Assembly (NCBI GenBank): GCA_008032955.1 | Contig: CP032046.1 | Span: 310,001-374,000 of the forward strand | Direction of reading: 5' to 3' | Source of the DNA: Helicobacter pylori | GTDB taxonomy: Bacteria > Campylobacterota > Campylobacteria > Campylobacterales > Helicobacteraceae | Length of the DNA stretch: 64,000 nucleotides | Shown here: in pieces, positions 39,543 through 49,662 of the stretch | Layout: the number at the start of each line of letters is the position of its first letter | Position numbering within the stretch: the first letter of the stretch is position 1 | Program-made: the position numbers and the translations under genes | The notes under the pieces: model-generated | What the model saw: the letters and a program-made list of their open reading frames with translations, nothing else | What the model was told of the DNA's origin: nothing | Database searches by the model: none

Positions 39543-40789
39543 TTAAAACGCCAACGAGATTTTTACTGGAGTAAACACTACTCCGCTATCCCTTAGAGTT
39601 TTCACTGCATCAGGGAATACTTTTCTTAAAATGCCGATTGCACCGTTAATATCGGCGTTTAGGGATTTGCCTATGCTAGATTTAAATAGCCCTCGTTTAA
39701 CTCTTTTACCTAAATATTGCTCGTGGTGCTGCATGGGTTCGTTAGCCAAGTGGTCGCACTTGCTCGTAAATCTCTCTTCTGTTGTGTGCAAAGTTATCCC
39801 CACTAAAGCACTCTTGTAGGCTAGTTTTTCAATAAAAGATTCATAAGGGATATTAGTAAAGTTCTGATTGGTTCTCTTGCCTAGCTTTAGCTCTTGTTTC
39901 CAGCCATCATTTTTACCGATGACAATTGTAGAAATGCCCTTTTTTAAGCAATGCCCCACCACATAGGCGCTCGCCTTGTGCATAAAATCATTGACTTTAC
40001 ACTCCCGCCATAGAGCTAATTTGCCTAAGCGTTTTGTTCAAAAGCGCTTATTTGAAGTCTTGGCTTTGGCTTGATAATGGGCTTTGAGTTTGTTAAACCA
40101 CTGATTGACAGACTTCACCCCTCCGCCTTTGATAATAAAAGAACTACTTTGATTATCTATTGCAGTTACGAAGTTGTTCAAGCCTAGATCAATACCCATA
40201 ATGCCAATGCCATGAGTTTGTGGAAGTTTGTGCGTGGTTTGCTCATAGACAACTTCCACGATAAAACAAGTGGTTTTAGGGATTAAGCGTCCTTGCTTTA
40301 GCCTAGAAGTTTGAGGGTTTATTTTAGTGATAAGTCTTTTTAAATTAGCTTTTTTTGGGAATTTAATTTTTGCCATGCGTCCTTTCGTAAAGCTAGTTTG
40401 CTGGTTTGTTAAAACCCCTATAGATACGCCATCTTTTGGTTTGAATTTAGGGATTTTTGGACGCGTTAGAAAGCTAGAAGGCTTGAGTTTTTAAGCTTTA
40501 AGGGCTTTTAAATAGCTTTTCCAATTTTGAGATAAAAGCATTAATACCTGTTGTGCGCTTTGGGCAGGCAAAGCTTTGTAATCTCTTTGGCTTTCTTTGA
40601 CAAAGCGATTCGATTGATTAAATCGTAGGCTGTAGGCAACTTAAAACCCGCAAAGTAATGCTCTCTTAAAATAAAATTAGCGTAGTTGTAAAGGTTTTTA
40701 GACAGATGACAAAAGTCCTTAATGCGTTTAAAAATGGGGTGCGTGGGTCTAATAATATGACGTTCAGTCAAGGTCATCTGTTTCCCCAT
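39543..40789 (-). pseudogene. tnpB: Degenerate TnpB (RuvC-like, RNA-guided nuclease family) of IS607
   Basis: The N-terminus from ATG 40789 (MGKQMTLTERHIIRPTHPIF) is the usual TnpB start. At about 40610-40620 a 5-base tandem duplication (AATCG AATCG on the coding strand) shifts the frame; the correct frame then reads NRFVKESQRDYKALPAQS, meets TAA at about 40494 (after KALKA) and TGA at about 40037-40039 (after SNKRF), and continues to 39543. Landmarks are retained: RuvC-I GIDLGLNN, the zinc-like TSKCD segment, and RuvC-III NADINGA. Three independent lesions make this copy inactive. Functional TnpB uses a guide RNA made from the element's 3' end. Confidence 0.85.
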
Positions 40790-41396
40790 TAAGAGATTTT
40801 AGAAAGGCTGGATTAACCTTACTCTCTAAAAGCAACTTTTTAGCAATGCGGCGCTTAGAATACATCTTCATAGAAAAAGAATGGATTGTTTGCATGATGT
40901 CCTCAAACAGTTCTTGCTCTAAACTGATTGATTCACACTGATTGATAATAACGATTTTAGTGCCATAATCGCTAAATAGCTTTTCTACTAACTCATAGCT
41001 CAATCTAGCTAATCGGTCTTTATAGGAAATATAAACCGCCTTAATTTTAAACGCCATTACCGCATTAAGAAGTTCCATAAAACCCTTTCTGTCCAAAGAC
41101 ATGCCGCTTTTAATATCAGAATAGATACTATCTACAGATATTCCTTTAGCATTTATAAAAGAGATACAGTTTTCTATTTGATTGTGCAAGTCTTGTTTCT
41201 GCTTTTGAGTGCTTACCCTAGCATAAACTACATTCAGCCTACCATCTTCAATTCCTGCTAAAGAATAGACATCAGAATCGTTGTATATATAGTAACCATT
41301 GGGTTCTTGTTTAACTCGTATCTTTCCACTTTTAACATACTTCCAAAGAGTAACACGGGATATTTTTAAGATCTTTAAGACTTCTTTAGATTTCAT
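40764..41396 (-). CDS. tnpA: IS607-family serine transposase TnpA
   Basis: A 210-residue serine recombinase. A MerR-type HTH occupies the first 25 residues (MKSKEVLKILKISRVTLWKY), which is the IS607 peculiarity of having the DNA-binding domain at the N-terminus. The catalytic Ser is in YARVSTQKQKQDLHNQ, and Arg-containing YKDRLARLSYELV follows. Intact. Its ATG overlaps the stop of hicA in ATGA, so translation may be coupled to the toxin gene. The stop overlaps the start of tnpB by 26 bases. It would move the element without terminal inverted repeats. Confidence 0.92.
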   Translation of the reverse strand: MKSKEVLKILKISRVTLWKYVKSGKIRVKQEPNGYYIYNDSDVYSLAGIEDGRLNVVYARVSTQKQKQDLHNQIENCISFINAKGISVDSIYSDIKSGMSLDRKGFMELLNAVMAFKIKAVYISYKDRLARLSYELVEKLFSDYGTKIVIINQCESISLEQELFEDIMQTIHSFSMKMYSKRRIAKKLLLESKVNPAFLKSLNGETDDLD

Positions 41397-41587
41397 TTAA
41401 GGATATTTTCCATGATTTCTTTCACTATTTTAGGGTGCAAGATTTCGCCAGAATGAAAAGGCAAAACCTGCCTGATTTTATCTTTCACATAAATTCTATG
41501 GCTGCCTTTTTGCCTAGAGAAAACAAATCCATTCTGCAATAATAGCTTCTCTGCTTCTTTAGCTGTGAGTCGTGGCAATTCAGGCAA
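41393..41587 (-). CDS. hicA: HicA-family toxin (mRNA interferase)
   Basis: A 64-residue dsRBD-like HicA fold. MPELPRLTAKEAEKLLLQNGF is the usual start, and the catalytic His is in KGSHRIYV, the family signature (GSHxxY). The start TTG (coding strand) overlaps the hicB stop by 8 bases, and the stop overlaps the tnpA ATG by 4 bases. HicA toxins cut mRNA and are blocked by HicB. Intact with all key residues. Confidence 0.88.
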   Translation of the reverse strand: MPELPRLTAKEAEKLLLQNGFVFSRQKGSHRIYVKDKIRQVLPFHSGEILHPKIVKEIMENILK

Positions 41588-41798
41588 AAGCTATCTCAAT
41601 GGGTGCTATTACAGAATTTTTCTTAGAAAGAAAAGCTAACTCATCGGCTTCTAAATCTCCCAAATAAAGCTCTATGGCTTCTTTAATGTTTCTTAGGGCT
41701 TCTTCATAACTTTTCCCTTGTGATACACAGCCTTTTAGAAAGGGGACAAAAGCAAAATACCCATTCTCATCTTTTTCTATGACAGCGTTTATAAGCAT
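41580..41798 (-). CDS. hicB: HicB-family antitoxin
   Basis: A 72-residue HicB partial RNase H fold, starting at ATG 41798 (MLINAVIEKDENGYFAFVPF) after AAAGG; codons upstream are leader. LKGCVSQGKSYEEALRNIKEAIELYL is the conserved HicB segment. No C-terminal DNA-binding domain is obvious; it is a short HicB, as when autoregulation relies on another part. First gene of the hicB-hicA-tnpA-tnpB string. Confidence 0.88.
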   Translation of the reverse strand: MLINAVIEKDENGYFAFVPFLKGCVSQGKSYEEALRNIKEAIELYLGDLEADELAFLSKKNSVIAPIEIAFA

Positions 41799-41826
41799 GG
41801 CACTACCTTTGATTAAATTTCTTATG

Positions 41827-41832
41827 ATTATA
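41827..41832 (-). promoter_or_regulatory. -10 box for hicBA
   Basis: TATAAT on the minus strand (GTGTATAATCATAAG), about 30 bases before the hicB ATG. It would start the hicB-hicA-tnpA-tnpB transcript. Confidence 0.5.
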
Positions 41833-41922
41833 CACATAATATATTTTAAACAAAATTAAATTGAAAGTTTAATAATAGAAATGGAATACCGCTCTCTGTT
41901 AGCCTTACTAAAGGGCTTTTAC

Positions 41923-41928
41923 TATACT
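41923..41928 (+). promoter_or_regulatory. -10 box for the RNA candidate
   Basis: TATACT, overlapping CTATAAG, on the plus strand just upstream of the structured region at 41938-42098. Moderate match to the H. pylori -10. Confidence 0.35.
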
Positions 41929-41937
41929 ATAAGGGAT

Positions 41938-42098
41938 ATTGCTAACGATTAAGCTGTATTGGAAGAGTTTATTTTGCAAGAATTAATCTTGCCTTGTGTG
42001 ATTAGTAACACAAGGCAAGTGTGGTAAACCCTACTACAATTTCAATTCAAGGAGCCTAACTAAAATAAAATGATAAATTTTAGTTAGGGCTTTATTAT
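41938..42098 (+). ncRNA. Candidate structured RNA with three hairpins
   Basis: No ORF, but strong structure. A stem GCAAGA/TCTTGC (about 41976-41992), then a perfect 11-bp stem CTTGCCTTGTG (41988-41998) with CACAAGGCAAG (42009-42019), and a terminal 12-bp stem CCTAACTAAAAT (42055-42066) with ATTTTAGTTAGG (42077-42088) followed by GCTTTATTA. Two of the arms overlap, so alternative folds are possible. A -10-like box lies 10 bases before. It may be a small RNA, a leader or an element end; expression is not known. Confidence 0.4.
42055..42095 (+). terminator. Terminator-like hairpin
   Basis: A perfect 12-bp stem with a 10-base AT loop, followed by GCTTTATTATAG. Arms extend as AGCC/GGCT with one bulge. 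T-rich but not a clean U-tract. Confidence 0.5.
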
Positions 42099-42269
42099 AG
42101 CAAAAATTATCAAGGATTACAAAGGGTAGCGTTTCTGGTTGGGATTTAGAGTGCTATTTTAGTTGCTTTGAGTTCCATTTACTTTTTTTTCATAATAAAT
42201 CTTAACTATCCATAAATACATGATTAAAGTATTTGAGTTATTAAAAATTTTAAAACAAAAGGATATAAA

Positions 42270-42442
42270 ATGAAAACCATTAGAAATAGCGTGTTCATTG
42301 GATCTTCTTTACTCGGCGGTTGTGCTAGCGTTGAGACTTATTTTGACACTTTGCGTGTTGCTTGCGTTAAAGACGCTTGTTTGTAGAGAAAGAAGCGCAC
42401 CACACGCCCAAAGACTTTGATAGCCCTTACCACACTGACTAA
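42270..42442 (+). CDS. Small lipoprotein, frameshifted as sequenced (HP0511 type)
   Basis: ATG 42270 after AAAGGA gives MKTIRNSVFIGSSLLGGCAS, a short signal peptide with lipobox LGGC (Cys at residue 18). The frame stops at TAG 42384 after DACL. If one G is added at 42383 (GTTTGG), it reads on as VEKEAHHTPKDFDSPYHTD to TAA 42442, about 57 residues. A tiny lipoprotein of unknown function between dapB and glnA. The lesion is one missing base. Confidence 0.55.
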
Positions 42443-42693
42443 ACCGGCACTGGGTTTTAGGCGGGTTTAGTTGGGGGTTTTAGGGGTGTTATTTCAAATG
42501 CTCTCTGTCCCCTTAAAAAATGAGTTTTGCATAAAAAATAAAGTTAAAAACCCCATTGTTAAAGATCAAAGAGCCTTAAGTAAGGCTTATCCAAAAAGCA
42601 AAGAAAATCAATTTTTCCAACCACTTTTTAAGAACAAGGCATTTTTGCCCTATTCTAAATTGTTAAAATGGGATTATTGATTTGCTCATTGTT

Positions 42694-44139
42694 TTAGCAT
42701 GAATAAGTGGTGATAAATTCAAAAGGATGGGGTTTGCTCTCCCATGGGAACACTTCAGAATGGAATTTAAGAGACTGATAGGCCTGGATAAATTCTTCGC
42801 TAAAGACCTGACCTTCTTTTAAATACTGCTTATCGGCTAGCATTTCTTCTAACGATCTCCTTAAAGTGTGGGGCATTTGTTTGATGCCTTTTTCTCTAAT
42901 TTCATCTAAAGTCAATTTGAAAAGGTTAATGTCCATCGCTTCGCCGGGATCCATTTTATTTTTAATGCCATCAATGCCCGCCATTAAAATAGCCCCAAAA
43001 GCCAGGTAGGGGTTTGATGAGCTGTCAGGAAACCTAAATTCAAACCTAGCACTATTTTTAGAAATCCCATAAGGGATACGCACGCTAGCGCTCCTATTGC
43101 TGGCTGAATAAGTTAAAATGGATGGGGCTTCATATCCCGGAATCAGGCGTTTGTAAGAATTGGTGGAAGCGTTAGTGAAAGCGGCTAACCCTCTAGCGTG
43201 GCGCAACACGCCCCCTAAAAAATGCAACGCAAACTCGCTCAAGCCCTTGTAAGTTTCGCCACCAAAAAGGTTTTCGTTATTTTTCCAAACGCTCACATGG
43301 GTGTGCATCCCGCTCCCATTATCCCCATATAGGGGTTTTGGCATGAAAGTAGCCGTTTTCCCATTTAAATGAGCGACCATTTTAACCACATATTTGAGTT
43401 TTTGGACATTGTCAGCGGCTTCCACTAAATCCCCAAATTTCACGCCCACTTCGCCTTGCGCTTGCGCGACTTCATGATGGACGACAAAAGTTTCTAACCC
43501 CACTTGGTTTAAGACTTTCACGATTTCTGTGCGAATATCCATCATCGTATCCGTTGGCGGCACAGGCATATAACCTCCTTGCTTGCCCGGTCTATGCCCA
43601 AAATTGACGCCATTTTCAAAGCTTTTATCCCTATTCCATTCGCCCTCTTCGCTATCCACTTCGTAGTATTGGGAATTGGAAGCGTCTTTAATCTTAATGG
43701 AATCAAAGATAAAAAATTCATTCTCCGCGCCAAAATAAGCCACATCGCCTAAGCCCAAATCTCTTAAATGTTTTAGGGCTTTTTTAGCGATACTTCTAGG
43801 GCATTTTTCATAAGGCTGATTTTTATACACATCATACACATCGCAAAACACGACCGCGCTCACATCCGCGCTAAAAGGGTCAATGAAATAACGCACCAAA
43901 TCGGGGGTTAAAATCATATCCGAATGTTCAATGCCTTGCCAGCCTTTAAAAGAGCTCGCATCAAAAGGGATCCCTTCTTTAAACAAGTCATGCGTTAAAG
44001 CCCCAAAAGAATAAGCGATATGGTTCCAAGTGCCTTTAATATCGCTGAATCTAAAATCCACAAATTCCACTTCATTTTCTTTGCAAAATTCAAAAAATTC
44101 TTTGATCTTGCTTTCGCTATTTTGAGTTCTTACTACCAT
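42694..44139 (-). CDS. glnA: Glutamine synthetase
   Basis: A 481-residue type I (beta-like) glutamine synthetase. Motifs: [16 protein letters not shown], the metal-site [23 protein letters not shown], and the ATP-site loop [11 protein letters not shown]. pylori GlnA lacks the adenylylation Tyr loop in many reports; no clear NLYxLP-Tyr region is seen here. It makes glutamine from glutamate and ammonia, and is the only ammonia assimilation route, important with urease. Starts at ATG 44139 with an AAAGG RBS. Confidence 0.96.
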   Translation of the reverse strand: MVVRTQNSESKIKEFFEFCKENEVEFVDFRFSDIKGTWNHIAYSFGALTHDLFKEGIPFDASSFKGWQGIEHSDMILTPDLVRYFIDPFSADVSAVVFCDVYDVYKNQPYEKCPRSIAKKALKHLRDLGLGDVAYFGAENEFFIFDSIKIKDASNSQYYEVDSEEGEWNRDKSFENGVNFGHRPGKQGGYMPVPPTDTMMDIRTEIVKVLNQVGLETFVVHHEVAQAQGEVGVKFGDLVEAADNVQKLKYVVKMVAHLNGKTATFMPKPLYGDNGSGMHTHVSVWKNNENLFGGETYKGLSEFALHFLGGVLRHARGLAAFTNASTNSYKRLIPGYEAPSILTYSASNRSASVRIPYGISKNSARFEFRFPDSSSNPYLAFGAILMAGIDGIKNKMDPGEAMDINLFKLTLDEIREKGIKQMPHTLRRSLEEMLADKQYLKEGQVFSEEFIQAYQSLKFHSEVFPWESKPHPFEFITTYSC

Positions 44140-44184
44140 TAACCACCTTTAATTGTTATGAATTGAGTTTGATTGATAGGGGTG

Positions 44185-44190
44185 ATTATA
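44185..44190 (-). promoter_or_regulatory. Extended -10 box for glnA
   Basis: TGCTATAAT on the minus strand, about 46 bases upstream of the glnA ATG. No regulator site is evident. Confidence 0.6.
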
Positions 44191-44274
44191 GCATTTATGG
44201 GGTAAAAAAGTAAAATTTGTATCAAGTTTGATTAAGACGCATGCGGTAAAATCCGCTAAATCAAGGAGTGTATT

Positions 44275-46368
44275 ATGAACGCAGGTGCAACTACATTATT
44301 AGGATTTTTTGAAGAAAATCAAAACAATCAATTTGTCATCCCCATCTATCAGAGGTTGTATAGTTGGGGAAAGGAACAATGCAAACAATTATGGGATGAT
44401 ATTATAAAGATTGGTGGGAATGATAAAATGAATGGGCATTTTATCGGTTCTATTTTGTATGTGCTAGATGGTAATACGTCCTCTAGCCCATTACTCATCA
44501 TTGACGGCCAACAAAGGCTCACCACTATCACGCTTTTACTTATCGCTTTAAGGAGTCATCTAAGCGATGAAGTTAAAATTTTGGAAAAATTTTCGCGTAA
44601 AGAAATAGAGAGCTATCTTATTAACAGCAATAAGGATGGCGATAAGAAATTCAAACTCATTTTATCAGAGTCTGATAAAGACACTTTGCTGTCTTTGATT
44701 GATGAAAACAAAAGAAAGCCGAGTGAGACTTCGGTAAAAATAATGGAAAATTTTAAATTATTTGAAGAATGGATCAGTAAAAACACCGGCAAGCTAGAAA
44801 CGATTTTTAAAGGATTAAAAAAACTCATGATAGTTTGGATTGCTTTAGAAAAAGGGAAAGATGATCCTCAACTTATTTTTGAGAGCATGAACTCAAAAGG
44901 TATCGAACTCACGCAAACGGATTTGATCAGAAACTATATCGTAATGGAAACAGAGGTTGAAAACCAAGAAAACTTTTATAATCAATATTGGAGGGCTATG
45001 GAGGAGGATTTTAAACAAAATGAAACATTGTTTAATCGGTTTGTCCGGCATTATCTCACGATCAAAACAGGAAAGATTCCAAATATTAAAAAAGTTTATG
45101 AAGCTTTCAAGGATTACCAGCAAAAAGAGGGGATAGAAATAGAGAATTTACTAAAAGATTTGCAAAAATATTGCGGGTATTTTTGCCAGATTGCATTCAA
45201 AAAAGAAGCCGATGAGAGAGATAAGAGATTGAATGAGGCTTTAGGTTTTTTGGTGGATTTAGAGATGGATGTGGTGTATCCGCTATTGCTAGAGCTTTAT
45301 AGCGATTATAAGGATGGCGTTTTATCCAATCAGGATTTTATCTCTATTATCGATTTAACAGAGAGCTATCTTTGCAGAAGGGCGGTGTGTGGGCTTGGCG
45401 CAAATGGTCTCAATAAAATCTTTCCCTCTTTTACAAAAAAAATCAATAAAGATCAATATCTTGAAAGTATAGAAGCACATTTTTTATCATTGGAAAAGAC
45501 GACAGGAAAATTTCCTAAAGATTCTGAATTTAAAGATTCTTTTATTACGATAGATTTTTATCATTTTAAAAAAAATAAATACTTTCTTGAAAGGCTAGAA
45601 AAATTTAACACAAATGAGCCGGTCAATACTCAAAAATGCAGCATAGAACATATAATGCCTCAAACCCTTACTCCAGAATGGCAAAAGGATTTGGGTGAAA
45701 ATTTTAAAGCGATACACGAGAAATACCTCCACACAATAGGGAATCTCACTCTAACCGGTTATAACTCTGAGTATAGCAACAATTCTTTCCAAGAAAAAAG
45801 AAATATGGAAAACGGCTTTGAACAAAGCCCATTGAGACTCAATCAAAGTTTAAAAAATTCAGAATCTTTTGGCGAAAAAGAGATTGAAGAAAGAGCTAAT
45901 GATTTGGCGGATTGGGCTTTAAAGATTTGGACTTACCCAATTCTAGAGGCAGAAACATTAGAGGAGTATAAACTCAAGAAAGAAAAAAAGGTTTATGATT
46001 TAAGCTCTTATAAGTTTAGCCCCCATTCAAGGGAGTTATTTGATATTTTAAGAAAAGAGATTAAAGCTCTTGATGAAAGGGTAACTGAAAAATTTAATCA
46101 ACAATATATAGTTTATAAGTTTTTTAAAATAAGTTTTGTGGATATTGTTGTGCAAGAAAAAGGCTTAAAATTGTATTTAAAAATGAACTTGAATGAATTG
46201 CAAAATGAAATAAAGGAAAAACTAAAAATCAGAGATGTTTCTAATATCGGTCGTCCATGCGTTGGAAACATGGAAGTAGAGCTAGAAACAAAAGAAAATA
46301 TCCCTTATTGTTTGGGATTGATCAAGCAGGCTTTAGAAAAACAGATGGGTGGTAGGAATAGGCAATAA
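44275..46368 (+). CDS. DUF262/DUF1524 (GmrSD-like) protein, probable DNA-modification-dependent nuclease (HP0513 type)
   Basis: A 697-residue protein. The N-terminal DUF262 (ParB-like, NTP-using) domain carries [10 protein letters not shown] and [12 protein letters not shown] at residues 20-90. The C-terminal DUF1524 HNH-like domain has [16 protein letters not shown] and a later [13 protein letters not shown]. This pairing is found in GmrSD type IV restriction enzymes that cut modified DNA. Intact, single gene with a good RBS (AAGGAG), between glnA and rplI. The C-terminal 150 residues are an extra domain (DUF5655-like, tentative). Antiphage activity is an inference from the family. Confidence 0.85.
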   Translation: MNAGATTLLGFFEENQNNQFVIPIYQRLYSWGKEQCKQLWDDIIKIGGNDKMNGHFIGSILYVLDGNTSSSPLLIIDGQQRLTTITLLLIALRSHLSDEVKILEKFSRKEIESYLINSNKDGDKKFKLILSESDKDTLLSLIDENKRKPSETSVKIMENFKLFEEWISKNTGKLETIFKGLKKLMIVWIALEKGKDDPQLIFESMNSKGIELTQTDLIRNYIVMETEVENQENFYNQYWRAMEEDFKQNETLFNRFVRHYLTIKTGKIPNIKKVYEAFKDYQQKEGIEIENLLKDLQKYCGYFCQIAFKKEADERDKRLNEALGFLVDLEMDVVYPLLLELYSDYKDGVLSNQDFISIIDLTESYLCRRAVCGLGANGLNKIFPSFTKKINKDQYLESIEAHFLSLEKTTGKFPKDSEFKDSFITIDFYHFKKNKYFLERLEKFNTNEPVNTQKCSIEHIMPQTLTPEWQKDLGENFKAIHEKYLHTIGNLTLTGYNSEYSNNSFQEKRNMENGFEQSPLRLNQSLKNSESFGEKEIEERANDLADWALKIWTYPILEAETLEEYKLKKEKKVYDLSSYKFSPHSRELFDILRKEIKALDERVTEKFNQQYIVYKFFKISFVDIVVQEKGLKLYLKMNLNELQNEIKEKLKIRDVSNIGRPCVGNMEVELETKENIPYCLGLIKQALEKQMGGRNRQ

Positions 46369-46393
46369 AAACCCAACTTATTAAAATAAAGAG

Positions 46394-46399
46394 TATAAT
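46394..46399 (+). promoter_or_regulatory. -10 box for rplI operon
   Basis: TATAAT, 31 bases before the rplI ATG. It probably drives rplI, hslV, hslU, era and csd6. Confidence 0.5.
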
Positions 46400-46430
46400 T
46401 ACAAATTACTTACAACTTAAAGGGGATATG

Positions 46431-46880
46431 ATGAAAGTTCTATTATTAGAAGATGTGAAAAATTTAGGCAAAGCGGGTGAAGTGTGCGAAGTTAAAGATG
46501 GCTATGGGAATAACTTTTTAATCGCTAACCAAAAAGCCAAACTCGCCACTAACGAAGTGATCAACAAATACAAAGCCGAAGTCAAAAAGAAAGCGGAAAA
46601 AGAAGCCCTAGAAAAGGCGCAAAAACTGCAAATGGTAGAAACCTTACAAACCATCACGCTGACTATCCATAAAAAAGTCGGTGCGAACGGCTCTTTATTT
46701 GGAGCGATCACTAAAGAAGAGATCACGGAGCGTTTGAAAGAACAGCATGCGAGTTTAAATTTAGATAAAAAAGACATCGAGCTCAAACACCCGATTAAAA
46801 GCACAGGGATTTATGAGATTGAAGTCAAGCTTGGATCGGGGATTGCGGGCGTGTTTAAAATTGATGTGGTGGCTGAGTAG
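46431..46880 (+). CDS. rplI: 50S ribosomal protein L9
   Basis: A 149-residue L9: [21 protein letters not shown] is the classic N-terminal signature with GYGNNFLI, then a long connecting helix and the C-terminal domain. It is a ribosomal large subunit protein. I chose ATG 46431, although an ATG immediately before (46428) is in frame. Followed 3 bases later by hslV. Confidence 0.95.
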   Translation: MKVLLLEDVKNLGKAGEVCEVKDGYGNNFLIANQKAKLATNEVINKYKAEVKKKAEKEALEKAQKLQMVETLQTITLTIHKKVGANGSLFGAITKEEITERLKEQHASLNLDKKDIELKHPIKSTGIYEIEVKLGSGIAGVFKIDVVAE

Positions 46881-46883
46881 AAA

Positions 46884-47426
46884 ATGTTTGAAGCGACGAC
46901 GATTTTGGGCTATAGAGGGGAATTTGACAATAAGAAGTTCGCGCTCATTGGAGGCGATGGGCAGGTAACTTTGGGTAATTGCGTAGTCAAAGCCAATGCG
47001 ACAAAAATCAGAAGCTTGTATCACAACCAGGTTTTAAGCGGGTTTGCCGGAAGCACGGCGGACGCTTTTAGTTTGTTTGATATGTTTGAACGCATATTAG
47101 AGAGCAAAAAAGGGGATTTGTTTAAAAGCGTGGTGGATTTCAGCAAAGAATGGCGCAAAGACAAGTATTTACGCCGATTGGAAGCGATGATGATCGTTTT
47201 AAACTTCGATCATGTTTTTATTTTGAGCGGCACGGGCGATGTTTTAGAAGCTGAAGACAATAAGATCGCTGCTATTGGGAGTGGGGGGAATTTTGCTTTG
47301 AGCGCGGCTAGGGCTTTGGATCATTTCGCTCATTTAGAGCCTAGAAAACTCGTAGAAGAGTCCTTAAAAATCGCAGGGGATCTTTGCATTTACACCAACA
47401 CGAATATTAAAATTTTGGAGCTTTAA
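46884..47426 (+). CDS. hslV: ATP-dependent protease subunit HslV
   Basis: A 180-residue proteasome-like Thr protease. [12 protein letters not shown] carries the Thr that becomes the N-terminus after removal of the first residues, with [10 protein letters not shown] and [16 protein letters not shown] motifs. It forms the double ring with HslU and degrades misfolded proteins in the cytoplasm. Its stop overlaps the hslU ATG by one base (TAATG). Confidence 0.94.
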   Translation: MFEATTILGYRGEFDNKKFALIGGDGQVTLGNCVVKANATKIRSLYHNQVLSGFAGSTADAFSLFDMFERILESKKGDLFKSVVDFSKEWRKDKYLRRLEAMMIVLNFDHVFILSGTGDVLEAEDNKIAAIGSGGNFALSAARALDHFAHLEPRKLVEESLKIAGDLCIYTNTNIKILEL

Positions 47427-48757
47427 TGTCTAAATTGAATATGACCCCAAGAGAAATTGTCGCTTATTTAGATGAATACATCATTGAGCAAAAGGAGGCT
47501 AAAAAGTTTATCGCTATCGCTTTAAGGAATCGTTACAGGCGTTTGCAACTGGAAAAATCCTTACAAGAAGAAATCACGCCTAAAAACATTTTAATGATTG
47601 GCTCTACTGGCGTGGGTAAAACTGAAATCGCAAGAAGAATGGCAAAAATCATGAAACTCCCCTTTGTGAAAGTGGAAGCGAGCAAATACACAGAAGTGGG
47701 TTTTGTGGGGCGCGATGTGGAGTCTATGGTAAGGGATTTAGTCAATAACAGCGTGCTTTTAGTGGAAAATGAGCATAAAGAAAAATTAAAAGACAAGATT
47801 GAGGAGGCGGTTATAGAAAAAATCGCTAAAAAACTCCTGCCCCCTTTGCCTAGTGGTGTGAGTGAAGAAAAAAAACAAGAATACGCTAACAGCCTTTTAA
47901 AGATGCAACAAAGAATCGCGCAAGGCGAGTTGGATAGTAGAGAAATTGAAATTGAAGTGCGTAAAAAAAGCATAGAGATTGATTCTAATGTGCCGCCTGA
48001 AATTTTAAGGGTTCAAGAAAATTTGATTAAGGTTTTCCATAAAGAACAGGATAAAGTCAAAAAAACCTTAAGCGTTAAAGAGGCTAAAGAAGCCCTAAAA
48101 GCAGAAATTAGCGACACGCTTTTAGATGGCGAAGCCATTAAAATGGAGGGTTTGAAGCGCGCGGAAAGTTCAGGGGTGATTTTTATTGATGAAATTGATA
48201 AGATTGCTGTCAGTTCTAAAGAAGGAAGCCGTCAAGATCCCAGTAAAGAGGGGGTTCAAAGGGATTTGTTGCCGATTGTAGAGGGGAGTGTGGTGAATAC
48301 GAAGTATGGCTCTATTAAAACAGAGCATATTTTATTCATTGCGGCAGGGGCGTTTCATCTTTCTAAACCAAGCGATTTGATCCCTGAATTGCAGGGGCGT
48401 TTCCCTTTAAGGGTGGAGTTAGAAAATTTAACCGAAGAAATCATGTATATGATTTTAACCCAAACTAAAACCTCTATCATCAAGCAATACCAAGCCCTTT
48501 TAAAAGTGGAGGGCGTAGAAATTGCGTTTGAAGACGATGCGATCAAAGAGTTAGCCAAACTTTCTTATAACGCCAATCAAAAAAGCGAAGACATAGGCGC
48601 TAGAAGGTTGCACACCACCATTGAAAAAGTGCTAGAAGACATTAGTTTTGAAGCGGAGGATTATTCTGGGCAACGTATCACTATCACTAAAGAATTGGTT
48701 CAATCCAAGCTAGGGGATTTAGTGGCTGATGAAAATTTAGTGAAGTATATTTTATAA
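47426..48757 (+). CDS. hslU: ATP-dependent protease ATPase subunit HslU
   Basis: A 443-residue AAA+ unfoldase. [21 protein letters not shown], Walker [10 protein letters not shown], Walker [12 protein letters not shown], the pore motif [13 protein letters not shown], and sensor 2 [16 protein letters not shown]. Partner of HslV. The stop overlaps the era start (TAATGA region). Confidence 0.96.
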   Translation: MSKLNMTPREIVAYLDEYIIEQKEAKKFIAIALRNRYRRLQLEKSLQEEITPKNILMIGSTGVGKTEIARRMAKIMKLPFVKVEASKYTEVGFVGRDVESMVRDLVNNSVLLVENEHKEKLKDKIEEAVIEKIAKKLLPPLPSGVSEEKKQEYANSLLKMQQRIAQGELDSREIEIEVRKKSIEIDSNVPPEILRVQENLIKVFHKEQDKVKKTLSVKEAKEALKAEISDTLLDGEAIKMEGLKRAESSGVIFIDEIDKIAVSSKEGSRQDPSKEGVQRDLLPIVEGSVVNTKYGSIKTEHILFIAAGAFHLSKPSDLIPELQGRFPLRVELENLTEEIMYMILTQTKTSIIKQYQALLKVEGVEIAFEDDAIKELAKLSYNANQKSEDIGARRLHTTIEKVLEDISFEAEDYSGQRITITKELVQSKLGDLVADENLVKYIL

Positions 48758-49662
48758 TGAAAACTAAGGCGGGCTTTGTAGCTCTTATAGGCAAACCAAA
48801 CGCTGGAAAAAGCACTCTTTTAAACACTCTCTTAAACGCTCATTTAGCCCTTGTTTCGCATAAGGCTAACGCGACTAGAAAATTGATGAAATGCATCGTG
48901 CCTTTTAAAGACAAAGAAGGGTATGAGAGCCAAATCATTTTTTTAGACACACCAGGGCTTCATCATCAAGAAAAATTACTCAACCAGTGCATGCTCTCAC
49001 AGGCTTTAAAAGCGATGGGCGATGCTGAATTGTGTGTTTTTTTAGCTTCTGTGCATGATGATTTAAAAGGCTATGAAGAGTTTTTAAATTTGTGCCAAAA
49101 ACCCCATATCTTGGCTTTGAGTAAGATTGATACAGCCACGCATAAGCAGGTTTTACAAAAATTACAAGAGTATCAAAAATATTCATCGCAATTTTTAGAT
49201 CTAGTGCCTTTGAGCGCGAAAAAATCTCAAAATTTAAACACGCTTTTAGAATGCATCAGTAAGCATTTAAGCCCTAGCGCATGGCTTTTTGAAAAGGATT
49301 TAATGAGCGATGAAAAAATGCGCGATATTTATAAGGAAATCATTAGGGAGAGTTTGTTTGATTTTTTGAGCGATGAAATCCCTTATGAAAGCGATGTGAT
49401 GATTGATAAATTTATAGAAGAAGAACGCATAGACAAGGTGTATGCGCGCATTATCGTAGAAAAAGAAAGCCAAAAAAAAATCGTGATAGGCAAAAACGGG
49501 GTGAATATCAAACGCATCGGGACTAACGCACGATTAAAAATGCAAGAAGTGGGCGAAAAAAAGGTTTTTTTAAACTTGCAAGTGATCGCTCAAAAATCAT
49601 GGAGCAAGGAAGAAAAGAGCTTGCAAAAACTGGGCTATATCTATCAAAGGAATAGGGATTGA
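48757..49662 (+). CDS. era: GTPase Era
   Basis: A 301-residue Ras-like GTPase with a KH domain. G1 is [10 protein letters not shown]3 is DTPGLHH, G4 is SKID, and the KH region contains [13 protein letters not shown]. It binds 16S rRNA 3' end and helps 30S maturation. Directly overlaps hslU and csd6 (stop/start overlap at 49659-49662), implying coupling. Confidence 0.95.
   Translation: MKTKAGFVALIGKPNAGKSTLLNTLLNAHLALVSHKANATRKLMKCIVPFKDKEGYESQIIFLDTPGLHHQEKLLNQCMLSQALKAMGDAELCVFLASVHDDLKGYEEFLNLCQKPHILALSKIDTATHKQVLQKLQEYQKYSSQFLDLVPLSAKKSQNLNTLLECISKHLSPSAWLFEKDLMSDEKMRDIYKEIIRESLFDFLSDEIPYESDVMIDKFIEEERIDKVYARIIVEKESQKKIVIGKNGVNIKRIGTNARLKMQEVGEKKVFLNLQVIAQKSWSKEEKSLQKLGYIYQRNRD

Larger units (their letters stand above)
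39543..41396 (-). mobile_element. IS607-family insertion sequence (serine transposase plus degenerate TnpB)
   Basis: An intact serine recombinase-type tnpA with an N-terminal MerR-like HTH is followed, with 26 bases of overlap, by a tnpB that has a frameshift and two stop codons. This is the IS607 organisation, first described in H. pylori. IS607 elements have no terminal inverted repeats, so the exact ends cannot be read here; the left end should be within about 39449-39543. The hicBA pair abuts and overlaps tnpA, and may belong to the element. Confidence 0.8.

Noticed and set aside
42471-42680. 69-codon plus-strand ORF between the small lipoprotein and glnA
   Set aside because: TTG start without RBS, basic low-complexity translation, overlaps no conserved feature; probably chance in an AT-rich gap. 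The 42443-42693 gap shows nothing else.
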